A stretch of 58,694 nucleotides of DNA, from contig CACZWU010000003.1 of the NCBI GenBank assembly GCA_902784965.1, positions 1 through 58,694 on the forward strand, written 5' to 3'. This document shows positions 24,847 through 34,953 of this stretch, piece by piece. The notes under the pieces are model-generated. The model was not told the origin of the DNA. It searched no databases and worked only from the letters and a program-made list of their open reading frames with translations. How positions within the stretch are numbered: the stretch's first letter is position 1; the number at the start of each line of letters is the position of its first letter. The DNA comes from an uncultured Bacteroidia bacterium. GTDB lineage: Bacteria > Bacteroidota > Bacteroidia > Bacteroidales > UBA932. Position numbers and translations under genes: made by a program.

Positions 24847-26159
24847 AATTGTATTTCTTTTCCGCGGTAGAAATCAATCAGTCCGGCCTGATAGAGGGCT
24901 TCGCAGCGGGCCTGGGCCAGGTCGGAAGCCGCTTTCAGGTATTGGGTTTTCGATTCGTTGAATTCCGTGATGGTGGCCTTGCCGTTTTCATACTTGGCCT
25001 GGACGAGCGTCAGGCTCTGTGCCGCGGCCTTTTCAGCTTCAAGGCTGCTCTTGAACTTTTCGTGCGCCGCCACGGCGTTGTACCAGGCCTGCTGGATCTC
25101 CTTGTAGAGTTGCTTCTTGGTCTGGTCGAGCTGTACCTGCTGTACCTGATAGCTGACCTTCGCGCTGCGCACCTGGTTGCGGTTGCTCATGCGAGAGAAG
25201 ATCGGAATGCTGAGCGACAGGCCCACATACTGGCTGAAGTTGTTGCTCAGCTGCGTGAAGAAGGCAGCATGCGGATAGCCGGAGCTGGTGTAGTAGTTGG
25301 TGCCCAGACCGCCGCTGAGCGAGAGGGTCGGCATGTAGCCGCCCTTGGCCAGGGCGATGTTGCGCTCCGCATAGGCCAGGCGGGTCTCTTCGGCCTTCAC
25401 GGCGGGCTTGATGCCGATGGCTTCTTCGTAGATGGCTTCAGGGCTGGTCAGCGGCAGCTCGGGCTCCTGGTGGACGGGACTCGCCACGGCAAAGCCTTCC
25501 GGCGAAGGGAGCTCCAGCAGCTGGGTCATGTCGAGCAGGGCGATGTGCAGGTTATTGCTGGCCTGGACAGCCGTCAAGCGGCTCTGGGCCAGCGTGGCGG
25601 CCTGCCGCGCCACCTCGGCTTCCGCGGCCTTTCCGTTGTCGCGCATGGCTTCCAGCCGGACCACCTGCAGGGAGTCGATTTCGACCTGCCGCCTGGCGAC
25701 GGCAAGGATCTCCTCGTTGTAGAGAATCTGGACATAGGCTTTGGCCACGGCGACGCGGATGTCATCGCGTGCTTTTTCCAGGTCCCTGGTGGCCGCCTGG
25801 AGGTTCAGCTTGCCCAGTTCGATGTTGTTCTTGTTGCGCAGGCCGTTGAAGAGCGTCATGTCGGCACCCAGGCTCAGGCCCGTATTGGTGGTATTGGTAT
25901 TGGCGTAGGTGTTGTCGGCGGTCAGGCCGCGGCCGAACGAAAAGTTCTGCGAAGCGTTGGCCGAGACGCCGGGCAGCAGCCGGGCGCGTGCCGTTCCCAG
26001 ATCGATCTCGCGCTGGTTCACCTGCAGGGCGCTCTTCTGCACCGTCAGGCTATGGTCAAGCGCGTAGTTGGTGCAGTCCTGCAGAGTCCAGGGCGTTGCC
26101 TGTGCGCCAGCGCTCAGCGCGACGCAAAGCAGTGCGGTAAATAATACAATCTTTTTCAT
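24843..26159 (-). CDS. TolC family outer-membrane efflux protein
   Basis: The 438-residue protein has a signal peptide (MKKIVLFTALLCVALSAGAQA). The TolC/OEP repeat structure is two long coiled-coil pairs with strands such as TNTGLSLGADMTLFNGLRNKNNIELGKL and FSQYVGLSLSIPIFSRMSNRNQVRSAKV. It forms the outer-membrane duct for the ABC exporter encoded just upstream (2-base gap to the membrane-fusion gene). Confidence 0.92.
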   Translation of the reverse strand: MKKIVLFTALLCVALSAGAQATPWTLQDCTNYALDHSLTVQKSALQVNQREIDLGTARARLLPGVSANASQNFSFGRGLTADNTYANTNTTNTGLSLGADMTLFNGLRNKNNIELGKLNLQAATRDLEKARDDIRVAVAKAYVQILYNEEILAVARRQVEIDSLQVVRLEAMRDNGKAAEAEVARQAATLAQSRLTAVQASNNLHIALLDMTQLLELPSPEGFAVASPVHQEPELPLTSPEAIYEEAIGIKPAVKAEETRLAYAERNIALAKGGYMPTLSLSGGLGTNYYTSSGYPHAAFFTQLSNNFSQYVGLSLSIPIFSRMSNRNQVRSAKVSYQVQQVQLDQTKKQLYKEIQQAWYNAVAAHEKFKSSLEAEKAAAQSLTLVQAKYENGKATITEFNESKTQYLKAASDLAQARCEALYQAGLIDFYRGKEIQL

Positions 26160-26161
26160 AT

Positions 26162-27280
26162 TTATTTCTCCTCGATGATCTGGTTGCCACGGACGATGTC
26201 GCCTTCCTTGAGGCCGTCCTTGATTTCAATGTTGAGGCCGTCGCTGATGCCTGTCGTCACCGGGGTGCGGGTGAAGGTCCCGTCGGCACCCTTCAGGTAT
26301 ACGAAGGTCGAGTCGCCGGCAAATTCCAGGGCGCTTTCCGATACGGCGAGCACCTGTTCGGCCTTCTGGAGCACGATCTCGGCGTTGGCGCTGTAGCCCG
26401 AACGGATCTTCTTGTCGGGATCGGCCTTGACGGCGGCCTTGATCTCGAACTGGTTGGCGCCATTGCTCTCCACCGCCTTCGGCGAGATGTATTCGAGGGT
26501 AGCGTCGAACGAGTAGTCCTGCAGGGCGCCGATCGAAATCACCACGGGCATGCCCTCCGACAGGGATCCGACCTCGGTCTCGTCGATCTGTCCGTCGAAG
26601 ATCAGGTCTTTCATGTTGGCCACGGTGGCCACGGTCGTACCGTCGTTCATGGTGTTGGCCTGGATCACGGAGTTACCCACCTTCACGGGGATGTCGAGGA
26701 TCAGGCCGGTGATGGTCGAGCGCACCAGGGTCGAGCTCGACTTGGCGTTGGCTTTCGACACACCGTCACGCACCACCTCGAGGGCGTCCTGGGCGGCAGC
26801 CGCCTCTTCCTTGGCCTGATTAAGCTTTTGTTGCACCTGATCGTACTCCTCGGCGCTGACCAGGTTCTTTTCGAACAGCGCTTTCTCGCGGTCGAAGTTG
26901 GTCTGGGCCTGCTTGAGGTTGATCTCGGCCAGGCGTACGCGACTCTGGGCCGAACTCAGGGAATTCATGTCGGGAATCACGGTGAGCTTGGCGATGACTT
27001 CGCCGCGTTCCACCTGCTGGCCGGCCTCCTTGTAGAGCTCGGCGATGATGCCGTTGATCTGCGGCTTGATGTTCACCTCGTTGCGCGGTTCGATCTTGCC
27101 GGTGACTACGGTCGTGCGTTGGATGTCGGTCATCTCCACGGTCAGCTCGTGATACTGCACTTCCTTCGGTTTGGATTTCCAGAAGAGGAAGATGAACGTG
27201 CCCAGGAAGATGATGGCGACCAGGGCAACCACAATGTACTTCAAAACTTTTTTCATATTGTAATCTTTATTTGTTTTCAT
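26162..27280 (-). CDS. Membrane-fusion (HlyD/MacA-type) periplasmic adaptor
   Basis: The 372-residue adaptor has an N-terminal membrane anchor (MKKVLKYIVVALVAIIFLGTFIFLFW, about residues 9-34). The lipoyl half-motifs (VVTGKIEPRNEVNIKPQINGIIAELYKEAGQQVERGEVIAKL and STLVRSTITGLILDIPVKVGNSV) flank a coiled-coil hairpin (about 95-165), and beta-barrel domains follow. It links the MacB-type permeases to TolC. The start codon overlaps the preceding stop as TAATG; 27256 is an alternative start at MKKVLK. Confidence 0.92.
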   Translation of the reverse strand: MKTNKDYNMKKVLKYIVVALVAIIFLGTFIFLFWKSKPKEVQYHELTVEMTDIQRTTVVTGKIEPRNEVNIKPQINGIIAELYKEAGQQVERGEVIAKLTVIPDMNSLSSAQSRVRLAEINLKQAQTNFDREKALFEKNLVSAEEYDQVQQKLNQAKEEAAAAQDALEVVRDGVSKANAKSSSTLVRSTITGLILDIPVKVGNSVIQANTMNDGTTVATVANMKDLIFDGQIDETEVGSLSEGMPVVISIGALQDYSFDATLEYISPKAVESNGANQFEIKAAVKADPDKKIRSGYSANAEIVLQKAEQVLAVSESALEFAGDSTFVYLKGADGTFTRTPVTTGISDGLNIEIKDGLKEGDIVRGNQIIEEK

Positions 27281-28515
27281 TATTCATCTCGCATCGCGTC
27301 GACCGGTTTCACCTTCATCGCCCGCATGGCGGGAGCCAGGCCGGCCAGCACCCCCAGCACGCTCAGCAGGAGCGCCGCCAGGATGGCCGTCCAGAAGTGG
27401 ATCTGGAAGACAGGTTTGCCGGAAATCATCTCCACCACATTGAGGATCAGCACCGAGAAGACGATACCCGCGCTGCCCGCCGCCAGGGTGAGCGTCACGC
27501 TCTCCCAGATGATCTGCGAGAGGATGTCGCGCGGCACGGCGCCGATGGCCCGGCGGATGCCGATCTCCACGGTCCGCTCGCGTACCGTCACCATCATGAT
27601 GTTGCTCACACCCACGGCGCCGGCCAGCAGCGTGCCGATGCCCACCAGCCAGATGAGGAAGTTCACGCCGCGGAACAGGTTGTCGACGATGGAGAAAAGT
27701 TGCTCGGTGTTGAGCACCATCAGGGCCTGGTCGTCCGTCGGGTCAAACAGGTGCTCGCGTGCCATGATGCTGCGGACACGCGCCTCCAGCGGTTTCATCT
27801 TGATGCCATTCTTGCCCGTCATGCAGATCAGGTCCACGTTCTGGCCCCTCTTGTAGAGTTGGGCGGCCACCGAGAAGGGAAGCATCACCGAATTGTCGGC
27901 GCTGCCGTTGATGCTCAGGTTGCCGCTGGAGAAGTCCACGCCGATCACCTGCAGGAATACAGATCCCACCTGGATGAATTCACCGCACGGATCGCCGCCC
28001 TCCGGGAAGAGGTCGTTGTAGACGCGCTTGCCGATGACACAGACCTTGCGCTCCTGCTCCACATCCGCATCGCTGATGGTGCGGCCGTACTTGATGAGCG
28101 GCTGCTCGATCTTGCAGTAGTCACCGGAGATGCCTTTGACACCGGGATTGGTGGTATTTCCTTTATAATAAGCCGTCTGGCCCCAGTTGCTTACGATCGG
28201 GGCGACGACGTCGAGTTCGGGCATCAGGCTCTTCAGGCGTTCCACGTCCCGACGGGTCAGCTGCCAGGAACGGCCTTCCTTCATGCCCTTGTAGGGTTTC
28301 GAGGTGTTCGACGAAACGAGCACCATGGTATTGGAGGCGAAACCCTCGAAATTTTCCGAAAGCATGTGCTTGAGGCCGTTGCCACCCCCCACCAGGAAGA
28401 GGAGCATGAACAGGCCCCAGAAGATGCCGAAGCCGGTCAGGATCGTGCGGCGCTTGTTGCGGAACAGCGAATCGCCGATCTCGCGCAGAGTATCGAAGTC
28501 AAAACGGTGTCTCAT
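27280..28515 (-). CDS. MacB-type ABC permease (FtsX-like), second copy
   Basis: The 411-residue permease has the MacB layout. The first membrane helix (about 17-40, NKRRTILTGFGIFWGLFMLLFLVGGGNGL) is followed by a large periplasmic domain (about 45-285) and three C-terminal helices. The FtsX motif VGVSNIMMVTVRERTVEIGIRRAIGAVPRDI is near residue 310. It pairs with the permease encoded upstream, with the two presumably forming a heterodimer around the separate ATPase. Confidence 0.92.
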   Translation of the reverse strand: MRHRFDFDTLREIGDSLFRNKRRTILTGFGIFWGLFMLLFLVGGGNGLKHMLSENFEGFASNTMVLVSSNTSKPYKGMKEGRSWQLTRRDVERLKSLMPELDVVAPIVSNWGQTAYYKGNTTNPGVKGISGDYCKIEQPLIKYGRTISDADVEQERKVCVIGKRVYNDLFPEGGDPCGEFIQVGSVFLQVIGVDFSSGNLSINGSADNSVMLPFSVAAQLYKRGQNVDLICMTGKNGIKMKPLEARVRSIMAREHLFDPTDDQALMVLNTEQLFSIVDNLFRGVNFLIWLVGIGTLLAGAVGVSNIMMVTVRERTVEIGIRRAIGAVPRDILSQIIWESVTLTLAAGSAGIVFSVLILNVVEMISGKPVFQIHFWTAILAALLLSVLGVLAGLAPAMRAMKVKPVDAMRDE

Positions 28516-28516
28516 C

Positions 28517-29788
28517 TTATTCGGCCCTCAATGCTTCAATGGGTTTGACTTTGGCGGCCTGCATGGCAGGGAAGATGCCCGCAATGGTACCGGCCACGAT
28601 CAGGACGACCGTCGCGCCGATGGCCGTGCCGAGGCCGACTGTCGGATTGTCGAGCATTTTGATGCTCTGGCCGAACATTTCCATCCGCGACTGCCCGACC
28701 GTCATGTCAAGGATCTGGCAGGCGATCATACCCAGCAGCATGCCGACGTAGCCGAAGAAGGCGGTGATCAGCACGCTCTCGGTGACGATCAGTTTCAGGA
28801 TGCTGCCGGGGCGGGCGCCGAGCGCCTTTCGGATGCCGAACTCGTGGGTCCGCTCCTTGACGGTAATCAGCATGATGTTGCTCACGCCCACGATGCCGCT
28901 CACCAGCGTGAAGAGACCGATGATCCAGAGTGCCGTGAGCAGGATGCTTCTGCCCTTGTTCATCTGCAGGTTCTGCTTGAAGCGATTCCAGATCCAGACC
29001 GCGCGGCGGTCGTCGGGCGCGGCGCGGTGGGCGGTGTTGAGCGTCGTGCGGACCTCGTTTTCAAAGGCGTCGCTCTCAGCTTCGTTTGTCAGCCCGTGGA
29101 ACGAAAAGGTGATGCCGGCCACTTCGTCGTTCAAGCCGAAGATGGACTTGATGGTGGTATAAGGTACATAGAGGTCGCGGTCATCTTCGTTCTCCATGCC
29201 ATGGCGGACACCTATGATGGTGAACGACAGGTTGCCTACCTTGACTTTCTGGCCCAGCAGTTTGTCGTAGTCCGTGCCGCCGGTGAGGAAGTTCTTGGCG
29301 TGCAGGTGGGTGATGATGATGACCTTTCTCTTTTCCGAAATGTCTTTGTCGTTGATGAAACGCCCGGCGTCCATCTTCACCCGGTTCATCTCGATGTCGC
29401 CAGGGAAGGTGCCGTTGAGCGTCACGTTGTTGAAGTAGCGACGGCCGTAGGTCATGGTATAACCGCTCCTGCTGACGCTACTCGACACCAGGTCGATGCG
29501 ATCGGCCAGGGGCCCCGTCTTCAGAAGGTCGGCATCATGGTCCGTAAGCGCAATGCGGCGCCCCTGCTTGAGACCGTCGTACGGCTTGGAGGTATATCCG
29601 CCGCCCACCATCATCGTGTTGGAGGCAAATTCGCCGCTGTCGCTGAGGAAGGCGTTCATCAGGCCGTTGCCGGCGCCCAGCAGCACGATCAGCATGAAGA
29701 TGCCCCAGGCCACGGCCAGTCCGGTCAGGCAGGTACGCACCTTGTTGCGGCGGACGGATTCCCAGATTTCTATGAACAGGTCGTGCAT
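28517..29788 (-). CDS. MacB-type ABC permease (FtsX-like), first copy
   Basis: The 423-residue permease has a first helix near residues 18-42 (NKVRTCLTGLAVAWGIFMLIVLLGAGNGLM), a periplasmic MacB-PCD domain, and three C-terminal helices with VGVSNIMLITVKERTHEFGIRKALGARPGSI. It shares the FASNTMxV and YTSKPYDGLKQGR-like segments with the second permease, so the pair arose by duplication. The next gene starts 1 base after its stop. Confidence 0.92.
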   Translation of the reverse strand: MHDLFIEIWESVRRNKVRTCLTGLAVAWGIFMLIVLLGAGNGLMNAFLSDSGEFASNTMMVGGGYTSKPYDGLKQGRRIALTDHDADLLKTGPLADRIDLVSSSVSRSGYTMTYGRRYFNNVTLNGTFPGDIEMNRVKMDAGRFINDKDISEKRKVIIITHLHAKNFLTGGTDYDKLLGQKVKVGNLSFTIIGVRHGMENEDDRDLYVPYTTIKSIFGLNDEVAGITFSFHGLTNEAESDAFENEVRTTLNTAHRAAPDDRRAVWIWNRFKQNLQMNKGRSILLTALWIIGLFTLVSGIVGVSNIMLITVKERTHEFGIRKALGARPGSILKLIVTESVLITAFFGYVGMLLGMIACQILDMTVGQSRMEMFGQSIKMLDNPTVGLGTAIGATVVLIVAGTIAGIFPAMQAAKVKPIEALRAE

Positions 29789-29792
29789 GGTG

Positions 29793-30515
<723 letters not shown>

Positions 30516-30534
30516 ACTCTCTTGTTTTACGACG

Positions 30535-30542
30535 CAAAGATA
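30535..30542 (-). promoter_or_regulatory. -7 element of the exporter-PadR operon
   Basis: On the minus strand this reads TATCTTTG, a full match. It lies 19 bases from the ATPase ATG. A TTTG on the same strand at 30569-30572, inside the dyad operator, is 26 bases upstream, slightly longer than the usual spacing. Confidence 0.75.
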
Positions 30543-30551
30543 TATAAAAAA

Positions 30552-30580
30552 TTTAGTACCTTGTATCACAAAGTACCAAA
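30552..30580. promoter_or_regulatory. Putative PadR operator dyad
   Basis: Two 13-base arms (30552-30564 and 30568-30580) flank the centre ATC and match at 11 of 13 positions. The inner arms are GTACCTTGT and ACAAAGTAC. The dyad covers the -33 region of the exporter operon, so a bound dimer would block RNA polymerase. The operon encodes a PadR repressor near its end. The match of dyad, position and regulator makes autorepression likely, but binding is inferred. Confidence 0.65.
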
Positions 30581-30621
30581 AATTTTCAAAATATTTTGCA
30601 TCACCATCCCTCGCCCCCTCC

Positions 30622-30651
30622 GTCTTTCTGTTCCGGCGGGAACAGAAAGAC
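30622..30651. repeat. Dispersed palindrome, CTTTCTGTCC family, copy 1
   Basis: GTCTTTCTGTTCC and GGAACAGAAAGAC are perfect 13-base arms around GGCG. The element lies between the exporter operon promoter and the 3' end of the cellobiose phosphorylase gene. Related copies are at 30666-30695, 38361-38390 and, inside rhaB, 50961-50986. It lacks a T-run and is not a standard terminator. Confidence 0.85.
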
Positions 30652-30665
30652 CCCTTCCATCATTC

Positions 30666-30695
30666 GTCTTTCTGTCCCTTTGAGGACAGAAAGAC
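30666..30695. repeat. Dispersed palindrome, CTTTCTGTCC family, copy 2
   Basis: Arms GTCTTTCTGTCC and GGACAGAAAGAC (12 bases, perfect) surround CTTTGA. It lies 14 bases after copy 1 and ends 17 bases before the stop of the cellobiose phosphorylase gene. The tandem arrangement could form a strong RNA structure at the 3' end of that message. Confidence 0.85.
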
Positions 30696-30711
30696 CGAAG
30701 GGGAGGAGGGG

Positions 30712-33093
30712 CTAGAGGTCGAGGGTGAGGGTATGCCGGCCCGGAGCGTAGGGGATGAAGGTGCGGGCGCCGGGCTTGCCGCTGAGGTGCAGGGTCAGGT
30801 CGTACTGGGCGTCACGGAAGCGGCGGTGGATGCGATAGCTGCCCACGGGGATGCAGGGTTCAATCAGCAGCCCGTCGAACTGCGGCTTGATGCCGAGCAG
30901 GGCCTCGCTCACGGCCTTCCAGGTCCAGGCGGCGGTGCCGGTGAGCCAGCTGTTCTTGCCCTCGCCGGGACGGGCGGCATCCTTGCCGGCCACCATCTGG
31001 CAGAACACGTAAGGCTCCACTTTGCGCAGCGACTGGTCCTTGCAGAAGGCCGGGGTGATCTTCCGGTAGTGGCGCCAGGCGTCTTCGGCGCGGCCCGCCA
31101 TGGCTTCGCCGATGATGACCCAGGGGTTGTTGTGGCAGAAGATGCCGGCGTTCTCCTTGTATCCTTCAGGATAGGAACTGATCTCGCCGTAGTCCTTTAT
31201 ATAATGGGTATAGGCGGGATTGTTGAGAACCAGGCCGTGCTCACATTCCAGATATTTCACGGCGGAATCGAGGGCTTTGTCGCACAGGCCTTCTTCCGCG
31301 CCGATGCGGGCCATGGTACACCAGCCCTGGCTCTCGATGAACACCTTCCCTTCCTCGCACTCGGCGGAGCCGATCTTGCGGCCATAGTAGTCGTAGGCGC
31401 GCAGGAACCATTCTCCGTCCCAGCCATGCCGCTTCACGGCTTCTTCCATCCGGGCCACCTGCCCGCGCACCTCCTTCGCCAGCGGATCGCCGATCCGGTC
31501 GAGGAGTTCCGCGAAGTCGCGGCCCTCGGCCACGAACAGGCCGGCGATCATCAGCGACTCGGCCTTCGTGCCTTCCGTTTTATTCTCGGTGGTCTGGAAC
31601 GATTCGTCGGGGTTGTCGGAGAAGCAGTTCAGGTTGAGGCAGTCGTTCCAGTCGGCCCGGCCGATGAGCGGCAAGCCGTGGGGGCCGAGGTTGTCGGTGA
31701 CGTGCCGGAAGCTGATCTTGAGGTGCTCCAGCAGCGACACTTCCGTGCCGGGCTTGTTGTCGAAGGGCACCCGTTCTTCCAGGATGCCGAAGTCGCCGGT
31801 CTCGCGGATGTAGGCCACCGTGCCGAAGATGAGCCAGAGCGGATCGTCGTTGAAGCCGCCGCCGATGTCGTTGTTGCCGCGCTTGGTGAGGGGCTGGTAC
31901 TGGTGGTAGCAGCCGCCGTCGGGGAACTGCGTGGCGGCGATGTCGAGGATGCGCTGCCGCGCCCGGTCGGGAATCATATGGACGATGCCGGCCAGGTCCT
32001 GGTTGGAGTCGCGGAAGCCCATGCCGCGGCCGATGCCGCTCTCGAAATAGCTGGCGCTGCGGCTGAAGAAGAAGGTGATCATGCACTGGTACTGGTTCCA
32101 GATGTTGACGGTGCGGTCGAGTTCCGGCACGTCCGATTGCACCTGGAAGCGGCCCAGCAGGTCGTCCCAGAAGGCGCGCAGCGCCGCGAAGGCGGCGTCG
32201 ACCTGCGCCGGGGTCGCGAAGGCGTCCATCATGGCCCGTGCCCGTGTCTTGTTGATGATGCCGGGTCTCTCGAACTTTTCTTCAGCGGGATTTTCCACGT
32301 AGCCCAGCACGAAAACGAGTTCTTCCGTGGCGCCGGGGGCCAGGGTCAGGTCGAAACGGTGCGAGGCCACGGGGCTCCAGCCGTGGGCGAGGGTGTTGCC
32401 CGATGTCCCGGCGAGCACCTGCTGCGGCGCCTCGAAGCCGTTGTACATCCCCAGGAAGGTTTCCCGGTCGGTGTCGAAGCCGTCGAAGGGGCGGTTCGCC
32501 CCGAAGAAGGCGTAGTGGTCGCGGCGTTCGCGGTATTCGGTTTTGTGATAGATCACGCTGCCTTCAATTTCCACCTCGCCCGTCGAGAGGTTGCGCTGGA
32601 AATTCTCCATGTCGGTGGAGGCGTTCCAGAGGCACCATTCCGCGAAAGAATACAATTGGACGGTCTTGGGATCGGTTCCGGTGTTGGTCAGCCGCAGTCG
32701 GTGTACCTCGCAGCGGTGGCCGATGGGAACGAACATCAGCAATTCTGCCTTCAGCCCATCCTTTTCCCCGACGATGCGGGTGTAGCCCATGCCGTGCCGG
32801 CATTCGTAGCGGTCGAGCGGTGTCTTGCAGGGCTTCCAACCGGGGTTCCAGACGGTGTTACCTTCTTTGATATAATAGTAGCGGCCACCGGCGTCCATCG
32901 GCACTCCGTTGTAGCGGTAGCGCAGGATGCGGCGGAATTTGGCATCCTTGCAGAAGCAGTAACCTCCGGCGGTATTGGAGACCAGGGAGAAGAAATCTTC
33001 CGTTCCCAGATAATTGATCCACGGCCACGGCGTGTCGGGACGGGTGATGACGAATTCGCGTGCGGAATCGTCGAAATGTCCAAAAGTATTCAT
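30712..33093 (-). CDS. Cellobiose phosphorylase (GH94)
   Basis: The 793-residue enzyme phosphorolyses cellobiose to glucose 1-phosphate and glucose. It has the GH94 layout: an N-terminal beta-sandwich ([27 protein letters not shown]), a helical linker, the (alpha/alpha)6 catalytic barrel and a C-terminal sheet. The catalytic acid is the Asp in RADWNDCLN (about residues 481-489). [19 protein letters not shown] and [15 protein letters not shown] match cellobiose rather than chitobiose phosphorylases. No signal peptide, so it acts in the cytoplasm on imported cellobiose. No transporter is adjacent. The start at 33093 fits family N-termini; 33099 is an alternative. Confidence 0.93.
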   Translation of the reverse strand: MNTFGHFDDSAREFVITRPDTPWPWINYLGTEDFFSLVSNTAGGYCFCKDAKFRRILRYRYNGVPMDAGGRYYYIKEGNTVWNPGWKPCKTPLDRYECRHGMGYTRIVGEKDGLKAELLMFVPIGHRCEVHRLRLTNTGTDPKTVQLYSFAEWCLWNASTDMENFQRNLSTGEVEIEGSVIYHKTEYRERRDHYAFFGANRPFDGFDTDRETFLGMYNGFEAPQQVLAGTSGNTLAHGWSPVASHRFDLTLAPGATEELVFVLGYVENPAEEKFERPGIINKTRARAMMDAFATPAQVDAAFAALRAFWDDLLGRFQVQSDVPELDRTVNIWNQYQCMITFFFSRSASYFESGIGRGMGFRDSNQDLAGIVHMIPDRARQRILDIAATQFPDGGCYHQYQPLTKRGNNDIGGGFNDDPLWLIFGTVAYIRETGDFGILEERVPFDNKPGTEVSLLEHLKISFRHVTDNLGPHGLPLIGRADWNDCLNLNCFSDNPDESFQTTENKTEGTKAESLMIAGLFVAEGRDFAELLDRIGDPLAKEVRGQVARMEEAVKRHGWDGEWFLRAYDYYGRKIGSAECEEGKVFIESQGWCTMARIGAEEGLCDKALDSAVKYLECEHGLVLNNPAYTHYIKDYGEISSYPEGYKENAGIFCHNNPWVIIGEAMAGRAEDAWRHYRKITPAFCKDQSLRKVEPYVFCQMVAGKDAARPGEGKNSWLTGTAAWTWKAVSEALLGIKPQFDGLLIEPCIPVGSYRIHRRFRDAQYDLTLHLSGKPGARTFIPYAPGRHTLTLDL

Positions 33094-33110
33094 ATCCATT
33101 TGTTGATTCA

Positions 33111-33118
33111 CGAAGATA
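33111..33118 (-). promoter_or_regulatory. -7-like element of the cellobiose phosphorylase gene
   Basis: On the minus strand this reads TATCTTCG, one mismatch from consensus. It lies within a 22-base segment (33105-33126) repeated with a single difference upstream of the GH3 gene (53298-53319). It is back-to-back with the transketolase promoter. Confidence 0.55.
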
Positions 33119-33131
33119 CGCAAAATTTTCG

Positions 33132-33139
33132 TATCTTTG
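33132..33139 (+). promoter_or_regulatory. -7 element of the transketolase-sigma factor unit
   Basis: TATCTTTG matches the consensus and lies 27 bases from the ATG. With the divergent minus-strand box it forms an inverted repeat (AAGATACG/CGTATCTT). A TTTG at normal spacing is not evident. Confidence 0.65.
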
Positions 33140-33166
33140 TTTGATGCATACTTAAATCTCTTCTCT

Positions 33167-34012
33167 ATGGATTACACACTCCCCCAGATTGCTTCGCAGG
33201 TGCGGAGGGATATCGTGCGGATGGTCACCGCCGCAGCGTCGGGCCACCCGGGCGGCTCGTTGAGCGCCACCGATTTCCTGACCTATCTGTTTTTCAAAGA
33301 AATGAACGTGACGCCGGAAACCTGGCGCCGCAGCGGAGAGGGGCTCGACCAGTTCTTCCTCTCGGCCGGCCACATCTCCCCCGTCCTCTACAGCCTGCTG
33401 GCGCGCCGCGGCTATTTCCCCGTGGAGGAACTGGCGACCTTCCGTCGCTTCGGGACCCGCCTGCAGGGGCATCCTTCCATCGAGCGGGGGCTTCCGGGTG
33501 TGAACCAGGCGGCCGGCTCGCTGGGCCAGGGCCTTTCCGTGGCCATCGGCGCAGCACTGGCCAAGCGCATGTCGGGCGATCCCCACACCGTCTACGTCCT
33601 GATCGGCGACGGCGAAAGCGAAGAGGGGCAGATCTGGGAGGCAGCCATGTCGGCCGCCCATTACAAGGTCGACAACCTGTTGGCGATGACCGACTGGAAC
33701 CACCAGCAGATCGACGGCACGACCGAGGACGTGGCGGGCCTGGGCGACCTGTACAGCAAGTGGAGCGCGTTCGGCTGGACCGTGCTCGAGGGCGACGGAC
33801 ACAATTTCGCCTCCATCGAGGGTACCTTCAAGGCCGCCCGGGAGAAACTGGGCCAGGGCAAGCCGGTGATGATCCTCTGGCACACCGAAATGGGCCACGG
33901 CGTCGACTTCATGGCCGGAACCTGCAAGTGGCACGGCAAGAACCCTTCCGTGGAACAGTGCGCGGAAGCCATGAAACAACTCGAAGAAACGATGGGAGAC
34001 TTTGCCTTATGA
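33167..34012 (+). CDS. Transketolase, N-terminal (thiamine diphosphate) subunit
   Basis: The 281-residue protein corresponds to the N-terminal half of transketolase. It contains the first His of [11 protein letters not shown] and the thiamine diphosphate/metal motif [26 protein letters not shown], with a downstream N. Split transketolases are common in Bacteroidota and anaerobes and work as a two-subunit enzyme of the non-oxidative pentose phosphate pathway. The stop overlaps the start of the second subunit as ATGA. Confidence 0.93.
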   Translation: MDYTLPQIASQVRRDIVRMVTAAASGHPGGSLSATDFLTYLFFKEMNVTPETWRRSGEGLDQFFLSAGHISPVLYSLLARRGYFPVEELATFRRFGTRLQGHPSIERGLPGVNQAAGSLGQGLSVAIGAALAKRMSGDPHTVYVLIGDGESEEGQIWEAAMSAAHYKVDNLLAMTDWNHQQIDGTTEDVAGLGDLYSKWSAFGWTVLEGDGHNFASIEGTFKAAREKLGQGKPVMILWHTEMGHGVDFMAGTCKWHGKNPSVEQCAEAMKQLEETMGDFAL

Positions 34013-34953
34013 AAGAATACATAGATACCGGTAAGAAAGATACCCGTTCGGGCTTCGGCGCAGGCCTCGCCGAACTCGGCAACAGCAATCCGAAGGTTGT
34101 GGCCCTGACCGCCGACCTCAAGGGTTCCCTCAAGATGGACCAGTTTGCAGCGGAGCACCCCGACCGCTTCTTCGAGGTGGGCATCGCCGAGGCCAACATG
34201 GTCGGCATGGCGGCCGGCATGGCCATCGCGGGCTACATTCCTTTCATCGGCACCTTTGCCAATTTCGCGACCGCGCGCGTGATGGACCAGATCCGGCAGT
34301 CGGTGTGCTACTCGAAGACCAACGTGAAGATCGCCGCCTCGCACGCCGGCATCACGCTGGGCGAAGACGGCGCGACGCACCAGACCCTCGAAGACATCGG
34401 CATCATGCGGATGCTGCCCGAGATGGTGGTCATCAACCCCTGCGACTACAACCAGACCAAGGCGGCGACCCTCGCCGCCGCTGCCTGGAACGGCCCCGTG
34501 TACCTGCGCTTCGGCCGTCCCGGCGTGCCCAACTTCACCCCTGCCGACGCAGCTTTCGAAATCGGCAAAGCCATCAAGCTCAATGACGGCAGGGACGTGT
34601 CGATTTTTGCTACCGGACACCTCGTGTGGGAAGCCATCCAGGCGGCGAAGGAGCTGGAAGCTCAAGGCATCAGCGTCGACCTGATCGACATCGCGACCAT
34701 CAAGCCGCTCGACCGGGAAGCCGTCATCGCATCGGCCCGCAAGACCGGCCGCGTGGTGGTGGCCGAAGAACACCTGATCGCCGGCGGACTTGGCGAGGTT
34801 ATTGCAGGTGTGCTCGCGGCTAGCTGCCCGACCCCGATGCGTTTCGTGGCCATTGACGACCAGTTCGGTCAGAGCGGTAAACCCGCTGAGCTGATGGCTG
34901 CCTACGGACTCGACGCGCGGCATATCGTCGAGGCGGCGCTGTCGCTGCGATGA
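34009..34953 (+). CDS. Transketolase, C-terminal subunit
   Basis: The 314-residue protein has the pyrimidine-binding domain (about 10-175: FEVGIAEANMVGMAAGMAIAGYIPFIGTFANFATARVMDQIRQSV, with the catalytic Glu in GIAEANM). The C-terminal transketolase domain follows (about 190-305: ISVDLIDIATIKPLD and VVVAEEHLIAGGLGE). It pairs with the upstream subunit. Its last codons overlap the start of an ECF sigma factor gene, so the sigma factor is translationally coupled to a central-metabolism enzyme. Confidence 0.93.
   Translation: MKEYIDTGKKDTRSGFGAGLAELGNSNPKVVALTADLKGSLKMDQFAAEHPDRFFEVGIAEANMVGMAAGMAIAGYIPFIGTFANFATARVMDQIRQSVCYSKTNVKIAASHAGITLGEDGATHQTLEDIGIMRMLPEMVVINPCDYNQTKAATLAAAAWNGPVYLRFGRPGVPNFTPADAAFEIGKAIKLNDGRDVSIFATGHLVWEAIQAAKELEAQGISVDLIDIATIKPLDREAVIASARKTGRVVVAEEHLIAGGLGEVIAGVLAASCPTPMRFVAIDDQFGQSGKPAELMAAYGLDARHIVEAALSLR

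Noticed and set aside
30600..30700. Repeated GTCTTTCTG units considered as a CRISPR array
   Set aside because: Each unit is a palindrome by itself, there are only two adjacent units, the separation is 14 bases, and no cas genes are present.
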